NCBI GenBank assembly: GCA_963848415.1
Contig: CAWKDN010000002.1
Span: 124,001 to 188,000, forward strand
DNA from: CAVQBC01 sp963848415
GTDB taxonomy: Bacteria > Actinomycetota > Thermoleophilia > Solirubrobacterales > Solirubrobacteraceae
Length of the DNA: 64,000 nucleotides
Direction of reading: 5' to 3'
Shown: piece after piece, positions 24,909 to 33,303 of the stretch
How the letters are laid out: each line of letters begins with the position of its first letter
Position numbering within the stretch: position 1 is the stretch's first letter
Made by a program: the position numbers and the translations under genes
The notes under the pieces: model-generated
Told to the model about the DNA's origin: nothing
Database searches by the model: none
The model's input: the letters and a program-made list of their open reading frames with translations, nothing else

Positions 24909-25835
24909 TCAGGCCGGCGACCACCCCAGTCCGTCCGCCGTCGCGCGGATCGCGGTCAACAGCGCCCGCAGCGACGGGCGCGCGGCGTCCGCCGTCCGGG
25001 TGGCGGCGAAGATGGTGCGGTGCACGTGGCCGCCGGCGATCGCGCGCACGGCGACGCCCGGTCGTGCTCCCGGGGCGACGAACTCGGGCAGCAGGGTGAC
25101 GGCGAGCCCCTGGGCGACGAGCTCGAGGCCGAGCACGCTGTCGTTCGTGCGGTGGCGGAGGTCGGGATCGAAGCCGCCGAGCGCCCGGCAGGTCCGCGCC
25201 GTCATCTGCGCCCACGCCGTGCCCTCGTGGCCGGTCGTCCACACGGCGCCGGCCAGCTCGGCCAGCGGCACCGCCTCAGCCTGACGGCGGGCGACCTCGT
25301 GGGCGACGGGGAGCACGACGCGGACCGGGTCGCGGTGCAGGTCGTGGCGGTCGAGGCCGGCGGGCCGGGCGTGCGGCGCGTGCGGCCACTCGTCGGCCAC
25401 CACGAGGTCGACGTCGCCGAGCGCGAGTGCCGGCAGCGCCCACTCCGGCTCGGCCTCGACGAGCTCGCAGCGCAGCCGCGGCGCCTGCTCGGCGAGCGCG
25501 TGCATGGCCGGCGCGGCGAGGCGCATCGCCACGGACTGGAAGGCCGCGATCCGCGCCCGCCCGGCGACGTCGCCGGCGGCCGCGGCCAGCTCGGCCTCCG
25601 CGCGCTCGGCGCGGTCCAGCAGCGCCTCGGCGTGGCCGACGAGCACGAGCGCCGCGTCCGTGAGGCGGACCCCGCGCCCCGCGCGCTCGAGCAGCGTCAC
25701 GCCCGCCTCGCGCTCGAGCACCGCGAGCTGCTGGGAGACCGCCGAGGGGGTGAACTGCAGGGCGTCGGCGACGGCGGCGACCGTCCCGCGCGCGTGCAGC
25801 TCGTGCAGCAGGCGCAGTCGGCGCAGGTCAAGCAC
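24909..25835 (-). CDS. LysR-family transcriptional regulator
   Basis: A 308-residue LysR protein with the N-terminal winged helix (LRRLRLLHELHARGTVAAVA, then 'FTPSAVSQQLAVLEREAG') and a two-lobed effector domain. Start GTG 25835. It is divergent from the EamA transporter gene, and a 10-bp inverted repeat lies between the two starts, the classic LysR arrangement; regulation of the transporter and SDR operon is therefore likely. Confidence 0.88.
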   Translation of the reverse strand: MLDLRRLRLLHELHARGTVAAVADALQFTPSAVSQQLAVLEREAGVTLLERAGRGVRLTDAALVLVGHAEALLDRAERAEAELAAAAGDVAGRARIAAFQSVAMRLAAPAMHALAEQAPRLRCELVEAEPEWALPALALGDVDLVVADEWPHAPHARPAGLDRHDLHRDPVRVVLPVAHEVARRQAEAVPLAELAGAVWTTGHEGTAWAQMTARTCRALGGFDPDLRHRTNDSVLGLELVAQGLAVTLLPEFVAPGARPGVAVRAIAGGHVHRTIFAATRTADAARPSLRALLTAIRATADGLGWSPA

Positions 25836-25848
25836 GAGCGCTCATCAT

Positions 25849-25891
25849 GAAGCGATGCTACTGGGTGAGGTCTAGCAATCCGCATCGCTTC
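25849..25891. promoter_or_regulatory. Inverted-repeat operator between lysR and eamA genes
   Basis: GAAGCGATGC (25849-25858) and its exact complement GCATCGCTTC (25882-25891) are 33 bp apart centre to centre, about three helical turns. This suits a LysR tetramer. The right arm would touch an ATG at 25894, favouring GTG 25921 as the true transporter start. Confidence 0.6.
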
Positions 25892-25920
25892 TGATGCATA
25901 GGGGCGGCAGGATCCCGCCC

Positions 25921-26832
25921 GTGCCCGCGCTCGGCGCCCTCCTCTGCCTGGCCTCCGCCACCGCCTTCGGCGCGATGGGGATCTTCGGCACGCTCGCCTA
26001 CGACGAGGGCGCCACGCTCGGCACGCTGCTCGCCGTCCGCTTCTCGCTGGCGGCCGCGCTGTTCTGGGTGGTGGCCGCCTGCACGGGCGCGACCCGCGGC
26101 CTGCGGACGCTGACGCGCCGCGACCTCGCCATCGCCGTCGCGCTCGGCGCGGTGATCTACAGCGCCCAGGCGGGCGCCTACTTCGCCGGCCTGCAGCGGA
26201 TCGACGTCTCGCTGCTCTCGCTGCTGCTCTACACCTTCCCCGCGATCGTCACGGTCGCGGCCATCGTCCTCGGGCGCGAGCGCCCGAGCGCGCGCCGCTT
26301 CGCCGCGCTCGGGCTCGCGTCAGCCGGGCTGGTCCTCGTCGTGGCCGGCGCGGGCACCGGGGCGCTGGACCCGCTGGGTGCGCTGTTCGGCCTCACGGCC
26401 GCGGTCGTCTTCAGCACCTACATCCTCGGCTCGGCCGAGGTCAGCGGCCGGGTCCACCCGCTGCTGCTCAGCGCGCTGGTCTGCACCGGCGCGGCGACCA
26501 CGCTGTCGCTCGTGAGCCTTGCCGCGGGGGAGTTGCGCCTCGGCGAGGTGAGCCTGCCGGGCATGGGCTGGCTGACCGCGCTCGCGATCGTCTCGACGGT
26601 CGCCGCGATCGGCCTGTTCTTCGCCGGCCTGCGCCGGGTCGGCCCGACCACCGCCGCGATCCTGGGCACGGCCGAGCCGCTGACCGCCGTCCTGCTGGCG
26701 GGCGCGGTCTTCGGCGAGTCGCTCGGCCCGGCCCAGGTCGCCGGCGCGGCGCTGATCGTCGCCGCCTCGGTCCTGCTCACCCTCCAGGGCGCCCGGAAGC
26801 TGCCGCGCGCGATCGAAGGGACCGCGGGATGA
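25921..26832 (+). CDS. EamA/DMT-family transporter
   Basis: About 303 residues with ten hydrophobic helices in two repeated EamA halves (first half 'LCLASATAFGAMGIFGTLAY', second half from 'GALFGLTAAVVFSTYILG'), typical of drug/metabolite exporters. I chose GTG 25921 because it has AGGA at good spacing and leaves the operator intact; ATG 25894 adds nine residues. The stop overlaps the SDR gene (ATGA). Substrate unknown; the divergent LysR probably controls it. Confidence 0.85.
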   Translation: MPALGALLCLASATAFGAMGIFGTLAYDEGATLGTLLAVRFSLAAALFWVVAACTGATRGLRTLTRRDLAIAVALGAVIYSAQAGAYFAGLQRIDVSLLSLLLYTFPAIVTVAAIVLGRERPSARRFAALGLASAGLVLVVAGAGTGALDPLGALFGLTAAVVFSTYILGSAEVSGRVHPLLLSALVCTGAATTLSLVSLAAGELRLGEVSLPGMGWLTALAIVSTVAAIGLFFAGLRRVGPTTAAILGTAEPLTAVLLAGAVFGESLGPAQVAGAALIVAASVLLTLQGARKLPRAIEGTAG

Positions 26833-27749
26833 CGTCACCGGCGCTGGCCGGGAGGGTGGCGCTCGTGGCGGGCGCGACCCGCGGCGCCGGACGGGGCACG
26901 GCCGTCGCGCTCGGAGAGGCCGGCGCGACGGTCTACTGCACCGGCCGCACGACCCGCAGGCGGCGGTCGGAGTACGACCGGCTGGAGACGATCGAGGAGA
27001 CCGCCGAGCTCGTCAGCGCCGAGGGCGGCGAGGGGATCGCCGTCGAGGTGGACCACCTCGACCCCGAGCAGGTGCGCGCGCTCGTGGAACGCATCGACGC
27101 CGAGCAGGGGCGGCTGGACGTGCTGGTCAACGACATCTGGGGCGGCGAGAAGCTGGCCGAGTGGAACACGCCGGTGTGGGAGCACGACCTCGCGGGCGGC
27201 CTGCGGATGCTGCGCCTGGCCGTCGAGACCCACCTGATCACCAGCCACGTCGCGCTGGCGCTGCTCGTGCGCCGGCCCGGCGGACTCGTCGTCGAGATGA
27301 CCGACGGCACGCGCGCCTACAACGACGAGCACTACCGGCTCTCGACGTTCTACGACCTCGCCAAGGCCTCGGTCCTGCGGCTGGCGTTCGCGCAGGCGCA
27401 CGAGCTGGCGCCGCACGGCTGCACCGCGCTGGCGCTGACGCCGGGCTGGCTGCGCTCGGAGATGATGCTCGAGCACTACGGGGTGACCGAGGCCAACTGG
27501 CGCGACGGCGCGGCGGTCAACCCGCACTTCGCCGCCATCTCCGAGTCCCCGCGGTTCGTCGGCCGCGCCGTTGCCGCGCTCGCCGCCGACCCGGACGTCC
27601 AGCGCCGCACCGGCGGCTCGTTCTCCTCCGGCGGCCTCGCGCGAGAGTACGGCTTCACCGACCTCGACGGCTCGCAGCCCGACTGCTGGCGCTACATGGT
27701 CGAGGTCCAGGACCCCGGGCTGCCGGCCGACCCGGTCGGCTACCGCTGA
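26829..27749 (+). CDS. Short-chain dehydrogenase/reductase
   Basis: A 306-residue SDR. The NAD(P) loop is 'GATRGAGRGTAVAL' (TGxxxGxG-like, with A for the first T), 'DVLVNDIWGG' replaces the usual NNAG, and the catalytic pair is in 'STFYDLAKAS' (Tyr-x3-Lys). The extra length and the 'NDIWGG' variant match a subgroup of SDRs whose substrates are not known. Coupled by ATGA to the EamA transporter gene. Confidence 0.85.
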   Translation: MTSPALAGRVALVAGATRGAGRGTAVALGEAGATVYCTGRTTRRRRSEYDRLETIEETAELVSAEGGEGIAVEVDHLDPEQVRALVERIDAEQGRLDVLVNDIWGGEKLAEWNTPVWEHDLAGGLRMLRLAVETHLITSHVALALLVRRPGGLVVEMTDGTRAYNDEHYRLSTFYDLAKASVLRLAFAQAHELAPHGCTALALTPGWLRSEMMLEHYGVTEANWRDGAAVNPHFAAISESPRFVGRAVAALAADPDVQRRTGGSFSSGGLAREYGFTDLDGSQPDCWRYMVEVQDPGLPADPVGYR

Positions 27750-27836
27750 GCGGCGCCCGGCACGGCACGCTTCGGTGACCACCGGTCGTCCCTCGGACGG
27801 CGCTTCTTGGGTCGATCAGCGGCGTAGGATCGCGGC

Positions 27837-28116
27837 GTGGACGCCCCGGTTGAGTTGCGCCAGCTGCGCTACTTCGTCGCGGTGGCCGAGGAGCTGCACT
27901 TCGGCCGCGCCGCCGAGCGGCTGTACATGTCGCAGTCGCCGCTCTCGCGCGCGATCCGCGAGCTCGAGCGCGATCTCGGAGTCGTCCTGTTCGTACGCAC
28001 GACGCGGCGGGTGGAGCTGACCGCCGCGGGAACGCGCTGCTCGGACGCGCCCGGCGCGCGATCGCCGAGCTCGACCTCGCCGTCGCGGAGGCGCGCGGCG
28101 CGGGCGCGACGCCGCC
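27837..28116 (+). pseudogene. LysR regulator remnant (DNA-binding domain only, frameshifted)
   Basis: Start GTG 27837 gives a perfect LysR N-terminus ('LRQLRYFVAVAEELHFGRAA', 'MSQSPLSRAIRELERDLG') to 'RRVELTAAG'. One base is then missing near 28031; in the restored phase it reads 'ALLGRARRAIAELDLAVAEA'. The frame ends at about 28116 where sequence of an unrelated hydrolase begins. The whole effector domain (about 200 residues) is gone. This is a deletion scar, not a small regulator. Confidence 0.7.
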
Positions 28117-28119
28117 TAG

Positions 28120-28851
28120 GAGTACTTCGGCAACCGCGGCTTCGCCGTCTCCGCCCCCGAATGGCCGCGCAAGCACGGCGACGTCGAGCAACTGCGCGAC
28201 GAGTCCGAGGAGCTCGCCGGCCTCGGGCTCGGCGAGATCGTCGACCACTACGAGGCCCTGATCCGCACGCTCGACGAGCCGCCGGTGATCGTCGGGCACT
28301 CGTTCGGCGGCCTCATCACCGAGCTCCTGCTCGACCGCGGGCTCGGACGCGCCGGCGTCGCGCTGAGCCCCGCGCCGCCGAAGGGGATCCTCGTGCTGCC
28401 GTTCTCGTCGCTCAAGGCGGCCTCCCCGGCGCTGGCGCATCCCTCGAAGCGTCACGGGATCGTGACGCTCACGCCCGAGGAGTTCCACTACGGGTTCACC
28501 AACACGTTCGGCGACGAGGAGGCTGCCGCGGCCTACGAGCGCTACGCGGTGCCCGAGACCGGCCGGATCTTCTACCAGGCCGGGTTCGCCAACTTCTCGC
28601 TGCACCCGCCGACCGACGTCCACTTCTCCAACGACGACCGCGCACCACTGCTGATCGTCGGGGCGGAGCAGGACCACACCGTGCCCGCCTCGGTGTCGCG
28701 GGCGCAGGCCGAGAAGTACGAGCGCTCGTCAGCCCAGACCGACTACCTCGAGTTCGCGGGGCGGCCACACCTGTTCGTGACCGGGGAGGGCTGGGAGGAG
28801 CTCGCGGCGGCGATCGACAGCTGGCTCGACGGCGTGCTCGAGACCGGCTGA
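28120..28851 (+). pseudogene. 5'-truncated alpha/beta hydrolase
   Basis: Open in one phase from TAG 28117-28119 to TGA 28849-28851. It reads 'EYFGNRGFAVSAPEWP', then the nucleophile elbow 'VIVGHSFGGLITELLLDRG', 'IVGAEQDHTVP' (acid) and 'EFAGRPHLFV' (His). The catalytic triad survives, but the first 40-50 residues with the oxyanion-hole strand and any start are missing; the first usable start is an ATC-preceded GTG/ATG far inside (for example ATG-less region before 28285). Probably inactive, formed by the same deletion that cut the LysR gene. Confidence 0.65.
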
Positions 28852-29630
28852 TGGACCTCGGGCTCAGCGGCAAGGTCGCCGTCGTCACCGGCGCGAGCAA
28901 GGGCATCGGGCTCGCGGTCGTGCGGACGCTCGCGGCCGAGGGCATGGCGGTGGTGGCGGGCGCGCGGTCGGCGGGCGCGCTCGCCGGCCTCGACGGCGTC
29001 ACGGCGGTCGAGGTGGACCTGGCCGCACCGGGCGGGCCGGAGCGGCTCGTCGCCCGCGCGGTCGAGGCGCACGGTCGGGTCGACGTGCTCGTCAACAACG
29101 TCGGCGGCGTCAAGCTCCGGACCGAAGGCTTCCTGAGTCTCGGCGACGCCGACTTCGAGGCGTCGCTCCAGCTCAACTTCTTCTCAGCGCTGCGCGCGAC
29201 CCGGGCCGCCGTCGCAGACATGCTCCCGCGTGGCGAGGGGACGATCGTCAACGTGGCCTCGGTCAACGCGTTCTTCCACCCCGACGGGCTCGTCATCGAC
29301 TACGGCGCCGCCAAGGCCGCGCTGCTGAACGCGTCCAAGGCGCTGTCGCAGGAGCTCGGACCGCAGGGGATCCGGATCAACAGCGTCTCTCCCGGCCCGG
29401 TCTCCACCGACCTGTGGATGGGCGACGACGGCGTCGCGGCGACCGTCGGCCGCGCGACCGGCGCCGACCCCGACGTGGTCCGGGCTCAAGCGGCGGAGGG
29501 CTTTGCGACCCGCCGCTTCACCGCGCCGGAGGAGGTCGCGACCGTCGTCGCGCTGCTCGCCTCTCCGCGGACGGCGAACGTCACCGGCTCGGACTACGTG
29601 ATCGACGGGGGGCTGGTCAAGACCATGTGA
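28851..29630 (+). CDS. Short-chain dehydrogenase/reductase
   Basis: A 259-residue classical SDR: 'VVTGASKGIGLAVV' (TGxxxGxG) at about residue 12, 'DVLVNNVGG' at about 80, catalytic Ser in 'NVASVNAF' and Tyr/Lys in 'IDYGAAKAALL', ending 'GSDYVIDGGLVKTM'. ATG 28851 overlaps the stop of the truncated hydrolase. Close to 3-oxoacyl-ACP-reductase-like SDRs, but substrate cannot be told from sequence. Confidence 0.87.
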   Translation: MDLGLSGKVAVVTGASKGIGLAVVRTLAAEGMAVVAGARSAGALAGLDGVTAVEVDLAAPGGPERLVARAVEAHGRVDVLVNNVGGVKLRTEGFLSLGDADFEASLQLNFFSALRATRAAVADMLPRGEGTIVNVASVNAFFHPDGLVIDYGAAKAALLNASKALSQELGPQGIRINSVSPGPVSTDLWMGDDGVAATVGRATGADPDVVRAQAAEGFATRRFTAPEEVATVVALLASPRTANVTGSDYVIDGGLVKTM

Positions 29631-29676
29631 CGTCGACGGGCAGCGCTGCCCGCGAAAGCCAATCGCCCCCGGCCCG

Positions 29677-30321
29677 CTACGACACGCCGCGCCCGGCATT
29701 GGTTGCCGGCACGACGCGCGGGAGCCAGGCGCGCGCGGCGCCGGCGACGGCGGGCAAGTCGGTGCGCAGGCGGTGATCGCCGGCGACGACGGCCACCTCC
29801 CGTTGCGGGCCGTCCGCCGGCAGGCCGAAGCTGTCGCGCTCGCCCTGGATGACGAGCACCGGGACGGCGACGGCGTCCAGCTCGCCCTGGCGGCTGGGCG
29901 GCGGCGCCGATGCCGAGCGCCGCTGGGGCGGCTGGAGCGGGAAGGCGAGACACAGCACGGCGGCGGCGCTCGTCGCCGCGGCGGTCCGGCACGCCACGCG
30001 GGCGCCCGAGGAACGGCCGCCCGCGACCAGGGCGTGGCCGGCCAACGGGCCCGCGCGCAGCTGCTCGACCACCGCGATCCAGGCCGCGTCGAGCTGGTGG
30101 GCGGGTGCGGCGGACTTCCGTCCCGCGACCTTGTAGGGCTGCTCTACCAGCACGACCGTCAGCCCGAGCTCGGTGGCGGCCGAGGCAACGGCGACGAGAT
30201 CCGGCGCCGTCACCGAGCCGGCGGCGCCGTGACCGAGCAGCAGCGCCGCCGTGGCGTCCTGCGCAGCCTCGACGTGGGCGCGGGCGACGCCGTGCGGGGT
30301 CTCGAGCTCGAGCGCGTCCAT
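29677..30321 (-). CDS. Alpha/beta hydrolase (KANL3/Tex30-like)
   Basis: A 214-residue hydrolase-fold protein: 'LLLGHGAAGSVTAPDL' near residue 28 is the oxyanion strand, 'VAGGRSSGARVACRTA' replaces the standard GxSxG elbow with G-R-S-S-G, 'VLVIQGERDSFGLP' supplies an acid and 'VAGDHRL' the histidine. The group is related to dienelactone hydrolases; its substrates are unknown. Start ATG 30321. It is divergent from the S4-domain gene. Confidence 0.78.
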   Translation of the reverse strand: MDALELETPHGVARAHVEAAQDATAALLLGHGAAGSVTAPDLVAVASAATELGLTVVLVEQPYKVAGRKSAAPAHQLDAAWIAVVEQLRAGPLAGHALVAGGRSSGARVACRTAAATSAAAVLCLAFPLQPPQRRSASAPPPSRQGELDAVAVPVLVIQGERDSFGLPADGPQREVAVVAGDHRLRTDLPAVAGAARAWLPRVVPATNAGRGVS

Positions 30322-30364
30322 GGGCCGCCCATGCTCGCACGCCGGGCCTGCGACGATGGCCGCG

Positions 30365-30760
30365 ATGCACGATCCGAGCACGCCCGTGCGGGTCGACAAG
30401 TGGCTGTGGGCCGCGCGCCTGGTCAAGACCCGGCCGCTGGCGGCCGAGGCCGTCAAGGGCGGTCGCGTGCACGTCAACGGCCATGCGGTCAAGCCGAGCC
30501 GAGAGGTGCGCGCCGGCGACCGCGTGGAGATCACGTCTGGGCCGGCGAGGCGCACCGTCGACGTCAAGGCGACGGCCGAGCGCCGCGGGTCCGCCGCCGC
30601 CGCGGCGCTGCTCTACGTGGAGACGCCGGAGAGCCGCGAGCAGCGCGAGCGGGCCGCCGCCGAGTGGCGGCTGAGCGCGCCGCCGAGCGTCGAGCGCGGC
30701 GGCGGCCGGCCGACCAAGCGCGACCGGCGCCGGCTCGAGCAGGCCCGCCGGCGCGGCTGA
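30365..30760 (+). CDS. S4-domain RNA-binding protein, Hsp15-like
   Basis: A 131-residue protein with an N-terminal S4 domain 'VRVDKWLWAARLVKTRPLAA' and 'GGRVHVNGHAVKPSREVRAG', then a basic C-terminal tail. This is the Hsp15 type, which in E. coli binds stalled 50S subunits carrying nascent chains. Start ATG 30365; ATG 30356 would add three residues. A second, shorter S4 protein is found at 47.4 kb. Confidence 0.85.
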   Translation: MHDPSTPVRVDKWLWAARLVKTRPLAAEAVKGGRVHVNGHAVKPSREVRAGDRVEITSGPARRTVDVKATAERRGSAAAAALLYVETPESREQRERAAAEWRLSAPPSVERGGGRPTKRDRRRLEQARRRG

Positions 30761-32101
30761 TCAGCCGGCCAGCGCCTCGACCGCCGCGGCGACGGCCAGC
30801 AGCTCGGCGTCGCCGCCCGGGCGGCCGACGAGCTGCGCGCCCACCGGCAGCGCCGCGGGCGCCGGGACGGGCAGCGAGAGCGACGGCAGCCCGAGCACGC
30901 TCCAGGGCGAGCAGAAGCTCAGCAGGGCTTCGCGCGGCGAGCGCCAGCCGCCACCGAGCTCGGCGTCACGGGCGCCGACGGGCGGGGCGAGGACCGGGAC
31001 GCTCGCCAGCAGCAGCGCGTCCAGCCCGTCGAGCCGCTGCGCGGCGCCGGCGCGCAGCTCGCCCAGCCGGCGCAGCGCGGTGGCGTACTGCCAGGCCGGC
31101 ACCTCGGCCGCCGTCCGCAGCCGGGTCAGCGTCTCGGGCTCGTAGCTGTCCGGCGCGCGCTCCAGGCGCTCGGCGTGCACCGCGACCGCTTCGGCCGACT
31201 GCACGAGCCGGTAGACCGTGGCGAGCTCCTCGGCGTCCGGCACCTCGGCCTCGCGGACGTCCGCCCCGGCGCCCTGGAGCCGCTCGACTAGGCCGATGAT
31301 CGCCGTGGCGACCGGGTCGCCGACCCGGTCGAACCACGGGCCCGTCACCACGCCGATCCGCAGCGTCCACGCCGCCGGGACCGGCGCGCGCACGCGTTCG
31401 CCGCTCAGCGCCTCGAGCCCGGCGACCAGGTCCGCCACGCTCGCGGCGAGCGGGCCGACGGTGTCCAGCGACCACGACAACGGGAACACGCCGGCGGTCG
31501 GCACGCGGCCGAAGGACGGGCGGATCCCCGCGACCCCGCACAGCGCGGCCGGGATGCGCACCGAGCCGCCCGTGTCCGTCCCGACAGCGAGCGGGACGAC
31601 GCCGGCGGCGACGGCCGCGGCCGAGCCCGCGCTCGACCCGCCCGCCATCCGGCTCGGATCGCGCGGGTTGCGCACCGGTCCGGTGGCCGCGACGTCGCCC
31701 GTCGGGCCGTAGGCGAACTCGTGCGTCGTGGTCTTGCCCACGATCACCGCGCCCGCCGCCCGCAGCCGGGCGACGACCGTAGCGTCGCGGTCGGGCAGGT
31801 GGCCGGCGAAGTGGCGCGAGCCCATCGTCGTGGCCAGCCCGGCGGTGTCGATCACGTCCTTGACCGCCACCGGCACCCCGTGCAGTGGGCCGCGATCGAC
31901 TCCGCGCGCCAGCTCGTCGCGCGCCTGCGACGCCGCCCGGCAAGCGCCCGCGGCGTCCAGCGCCGCGAACAGGTTGAGCTCGGCCTGCGCGGCCTGCGCC
32001 GCGGCCAGCGTCCGCTCGGTCAGCTCGACCGGGTCGGTCGTGCCGCCGCGCAGCCAGGCGCCGACGTCGGCCAGCGCGGCGCCGGCGAAGGGGCCGACCA
32101 C
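30761..32101 (-). CDS. Amidase-signature hydrolase
   Basis: A 446-residue amidase with the Ser-cisSer-Lys triad: Lys81 in 'VPVAVKDVID', cis-Ser156 in 'AGGSSAGSAAAV' and nucleophile Ser180 in 'GTDTGGSVRIPA'. Such enzymes hydrolyse aliphatic or aromatic amides; GatA differs in its C-terminal half and the gatB/gatC partners are absent here. Start GTG 32101 is only 4 bp after the moeA stop, so it is co-transcribed with the molybdenum cofactor genes, with no evident biochemical link. Confidence 0.87.
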   Translation of the reverse strand: MVGPFAGAALADVGAWLRGGTTDPVELTERTLAAAQAAQAELNLFAALDAAGACRAASQARDELARGVDRGPLHGVPVAVKDVIDTAGLATTMGSRHFAGHLPDRDATVVARLRAAGAVIVGKTTTHEFAYGPTGDVAATGPVRNPRDPSRMAGGSSAGSAAAVAAGVVPLAVGTDTGGSVRIPAALCGVAGIRPSFGRVPTAGVFPLSWSLDTVGPLAASVADLVAGLEALSGERVRAPVPAAWTLRIGVVTGPWFDRVGDPVATAIIGLVERLQGAGADVREAEVPDAEELATVYRLVQSAEAVAVHAERLERAPDSYEPETLTRLRTAAEVPAWQYATALRRLGELRAGAAQRLDGLDALLLASVPVLAPPVGARDAELGGGWRSPREALLSFCSPWSVLGLPSLSLPVPAPAALPVGAQLVGRPGGDAELLAVAAAVEALAG

Positions 32102-32105
32102 GCGT

Positions 32106-33302
32106 TCAGTCCAGACGCAGCGCGTCCACCTCGGCGCCGGCGGGCAGCTCGCCGGCGTCGAAGGGCACCACGACGAAGCCGTCGCTCTCGCCCAGCGCGC
32201 CCGTCATGTGCGAGCCCTGGCGCTCGGTCGGCAGCGCCTCGAGCACGCCGTCCGCGCCGCGCGTCAGCCGTGCCGTCAGCAGCGTCGTGCGCCCGTCGTC
32301 GGCCTGGCTGGCCACCAGCAGCCGGGCGCGCTCCAGGCGCGCGGCGGCGTCGGCCTCGCCCTGCAGGCGGCGCAGGGCCGGGTCGACGAAGAGCAGGAAG
32401 CTCACGATCGTCGAGAGCGGGTTGCCGGGGACGCCGAAGACCAGCGTCGCCCCGCGGCGGCCGAAGAAGAGCGGCTTGCCGGGCTTGACCTTCACGCGCC
32501 AGAAGACCTCCTCGACCCCGCACGCGTCGAAGGCCGCCTTGACGTGGTCGTGACTGCCGACCGACACCCCGCCGGAGACCACCAGCACGTCGCCCTCCAG
32601 CCCCGCCTCGACCGCGGACCGCGTGGCCTCGAGGTCGTCGGGCACGACGCCGTGGTCGTGCACCGCCGCCCCGGCGCGCTCGCCGAGCAGCCGGATCATC
32701 AGCCCGTTGGACTCGTGGATGCGGCCCGGCTCGGGCGGCGCGCCCACCGGCAGCAGCTCGCTCCCGGTGTTGATCACGTGCAGCCGCGCGCGCCGCGTCA
32801 CGGCGACGTCGCCGACGCCCGAGGACGCGAGCGCGGAGATCAGCGGCAGCGTCACGCGCGTGCCGGCGGGCGCCAGCAGGTCGCCGGCGCGCAGGTCCTC
32901 GCCGAGGTAGCGGACGTGGGTGCCGGGCGCGATCGCCCGGCCGGGGACCACCTCGCCGTTCGCGGCCTCGGCGAGCTCTGACTGCAGCACGGCGTCGGCC
33001 CCGGGCGGCAGCGCGGCGCCCGTGGTCACGCCGGCCGCGGTGCCCGGCTCGAGCTCGGCCGTCGCCACCTCGCCCGCCGCGACCGCGCCGGCCGCCCGCA
33101 GGGCGACGCCGGGGGAGGTGTCGGCGGCGCGGACGGCCCAGCCGTCCATCGCCGAGCGGTCGAACGGCGGCAGGTCGACGGCGCTGCGCAGGTCCCCGGC
33201 GGCGACGCGACCGGCCGCGGCGGCGAGCGGGACGGTCTCGGGCTCGAGCGGCCCGGGGATCGCGCCGGCGACGGCAGCCCAGGCCTGCTCGAGCGTCAGC
33301 AT
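32106..33302 (-). CDS. moeA: Molybdopterin molybdenumtransferase
   Basis: Inserts molybdenum into adenylated molybdopterin. The 398-residue protein has the four MoeA domains: 'PPFDRSAMDGWAVRA' near residue 45, 'TTGAALPPGADAV', domain III with 'INTGSELLP' and 'VSGGVSVGSHD', 'KVKPGKPLFFG' and 'FGVPGNPLSTIVSFLLFV'. Start ATG 33302 is one base after the moaA stop. Operon order is moaC-moaA-moeA-amidase. Confidence 0.95.
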   Translation of the reverse strand: MLTLEQAWAAVAGAIPGPLEPETVPLAAAAGRVAAGDLRSAVDLPPFDRSAMDGWAVRAADTSPGVALRAAGAVAAGEVATAELEPGTAAGVTTGAALPPGADAVLQSELAEAANGEVVPGRAIAPGTHVRYLGEDLRAGDLLAPAGTRVTLPLISALASSGVGDVAVTRRARLHVINTGSELLPVGAPPEPGRIHESNGLMIRLLGERAGAAVHDHGVVPDDLEATRSAVEAGLEGDVLVVSGGVSVGSHDHVKAAFDACGVEEVFWRVKVKPGKPLFFGRRGATLVFGVPGNPLSTIVSFLLFVDPALRRLQGEADAAARLERARLLVASQADDGRTTLLTARLTRGADGVLEALPTERQGSHMTGALGESDGFVVVPFDAGELPAGAEVDALRLD

Positions 33303-33303
33303 C

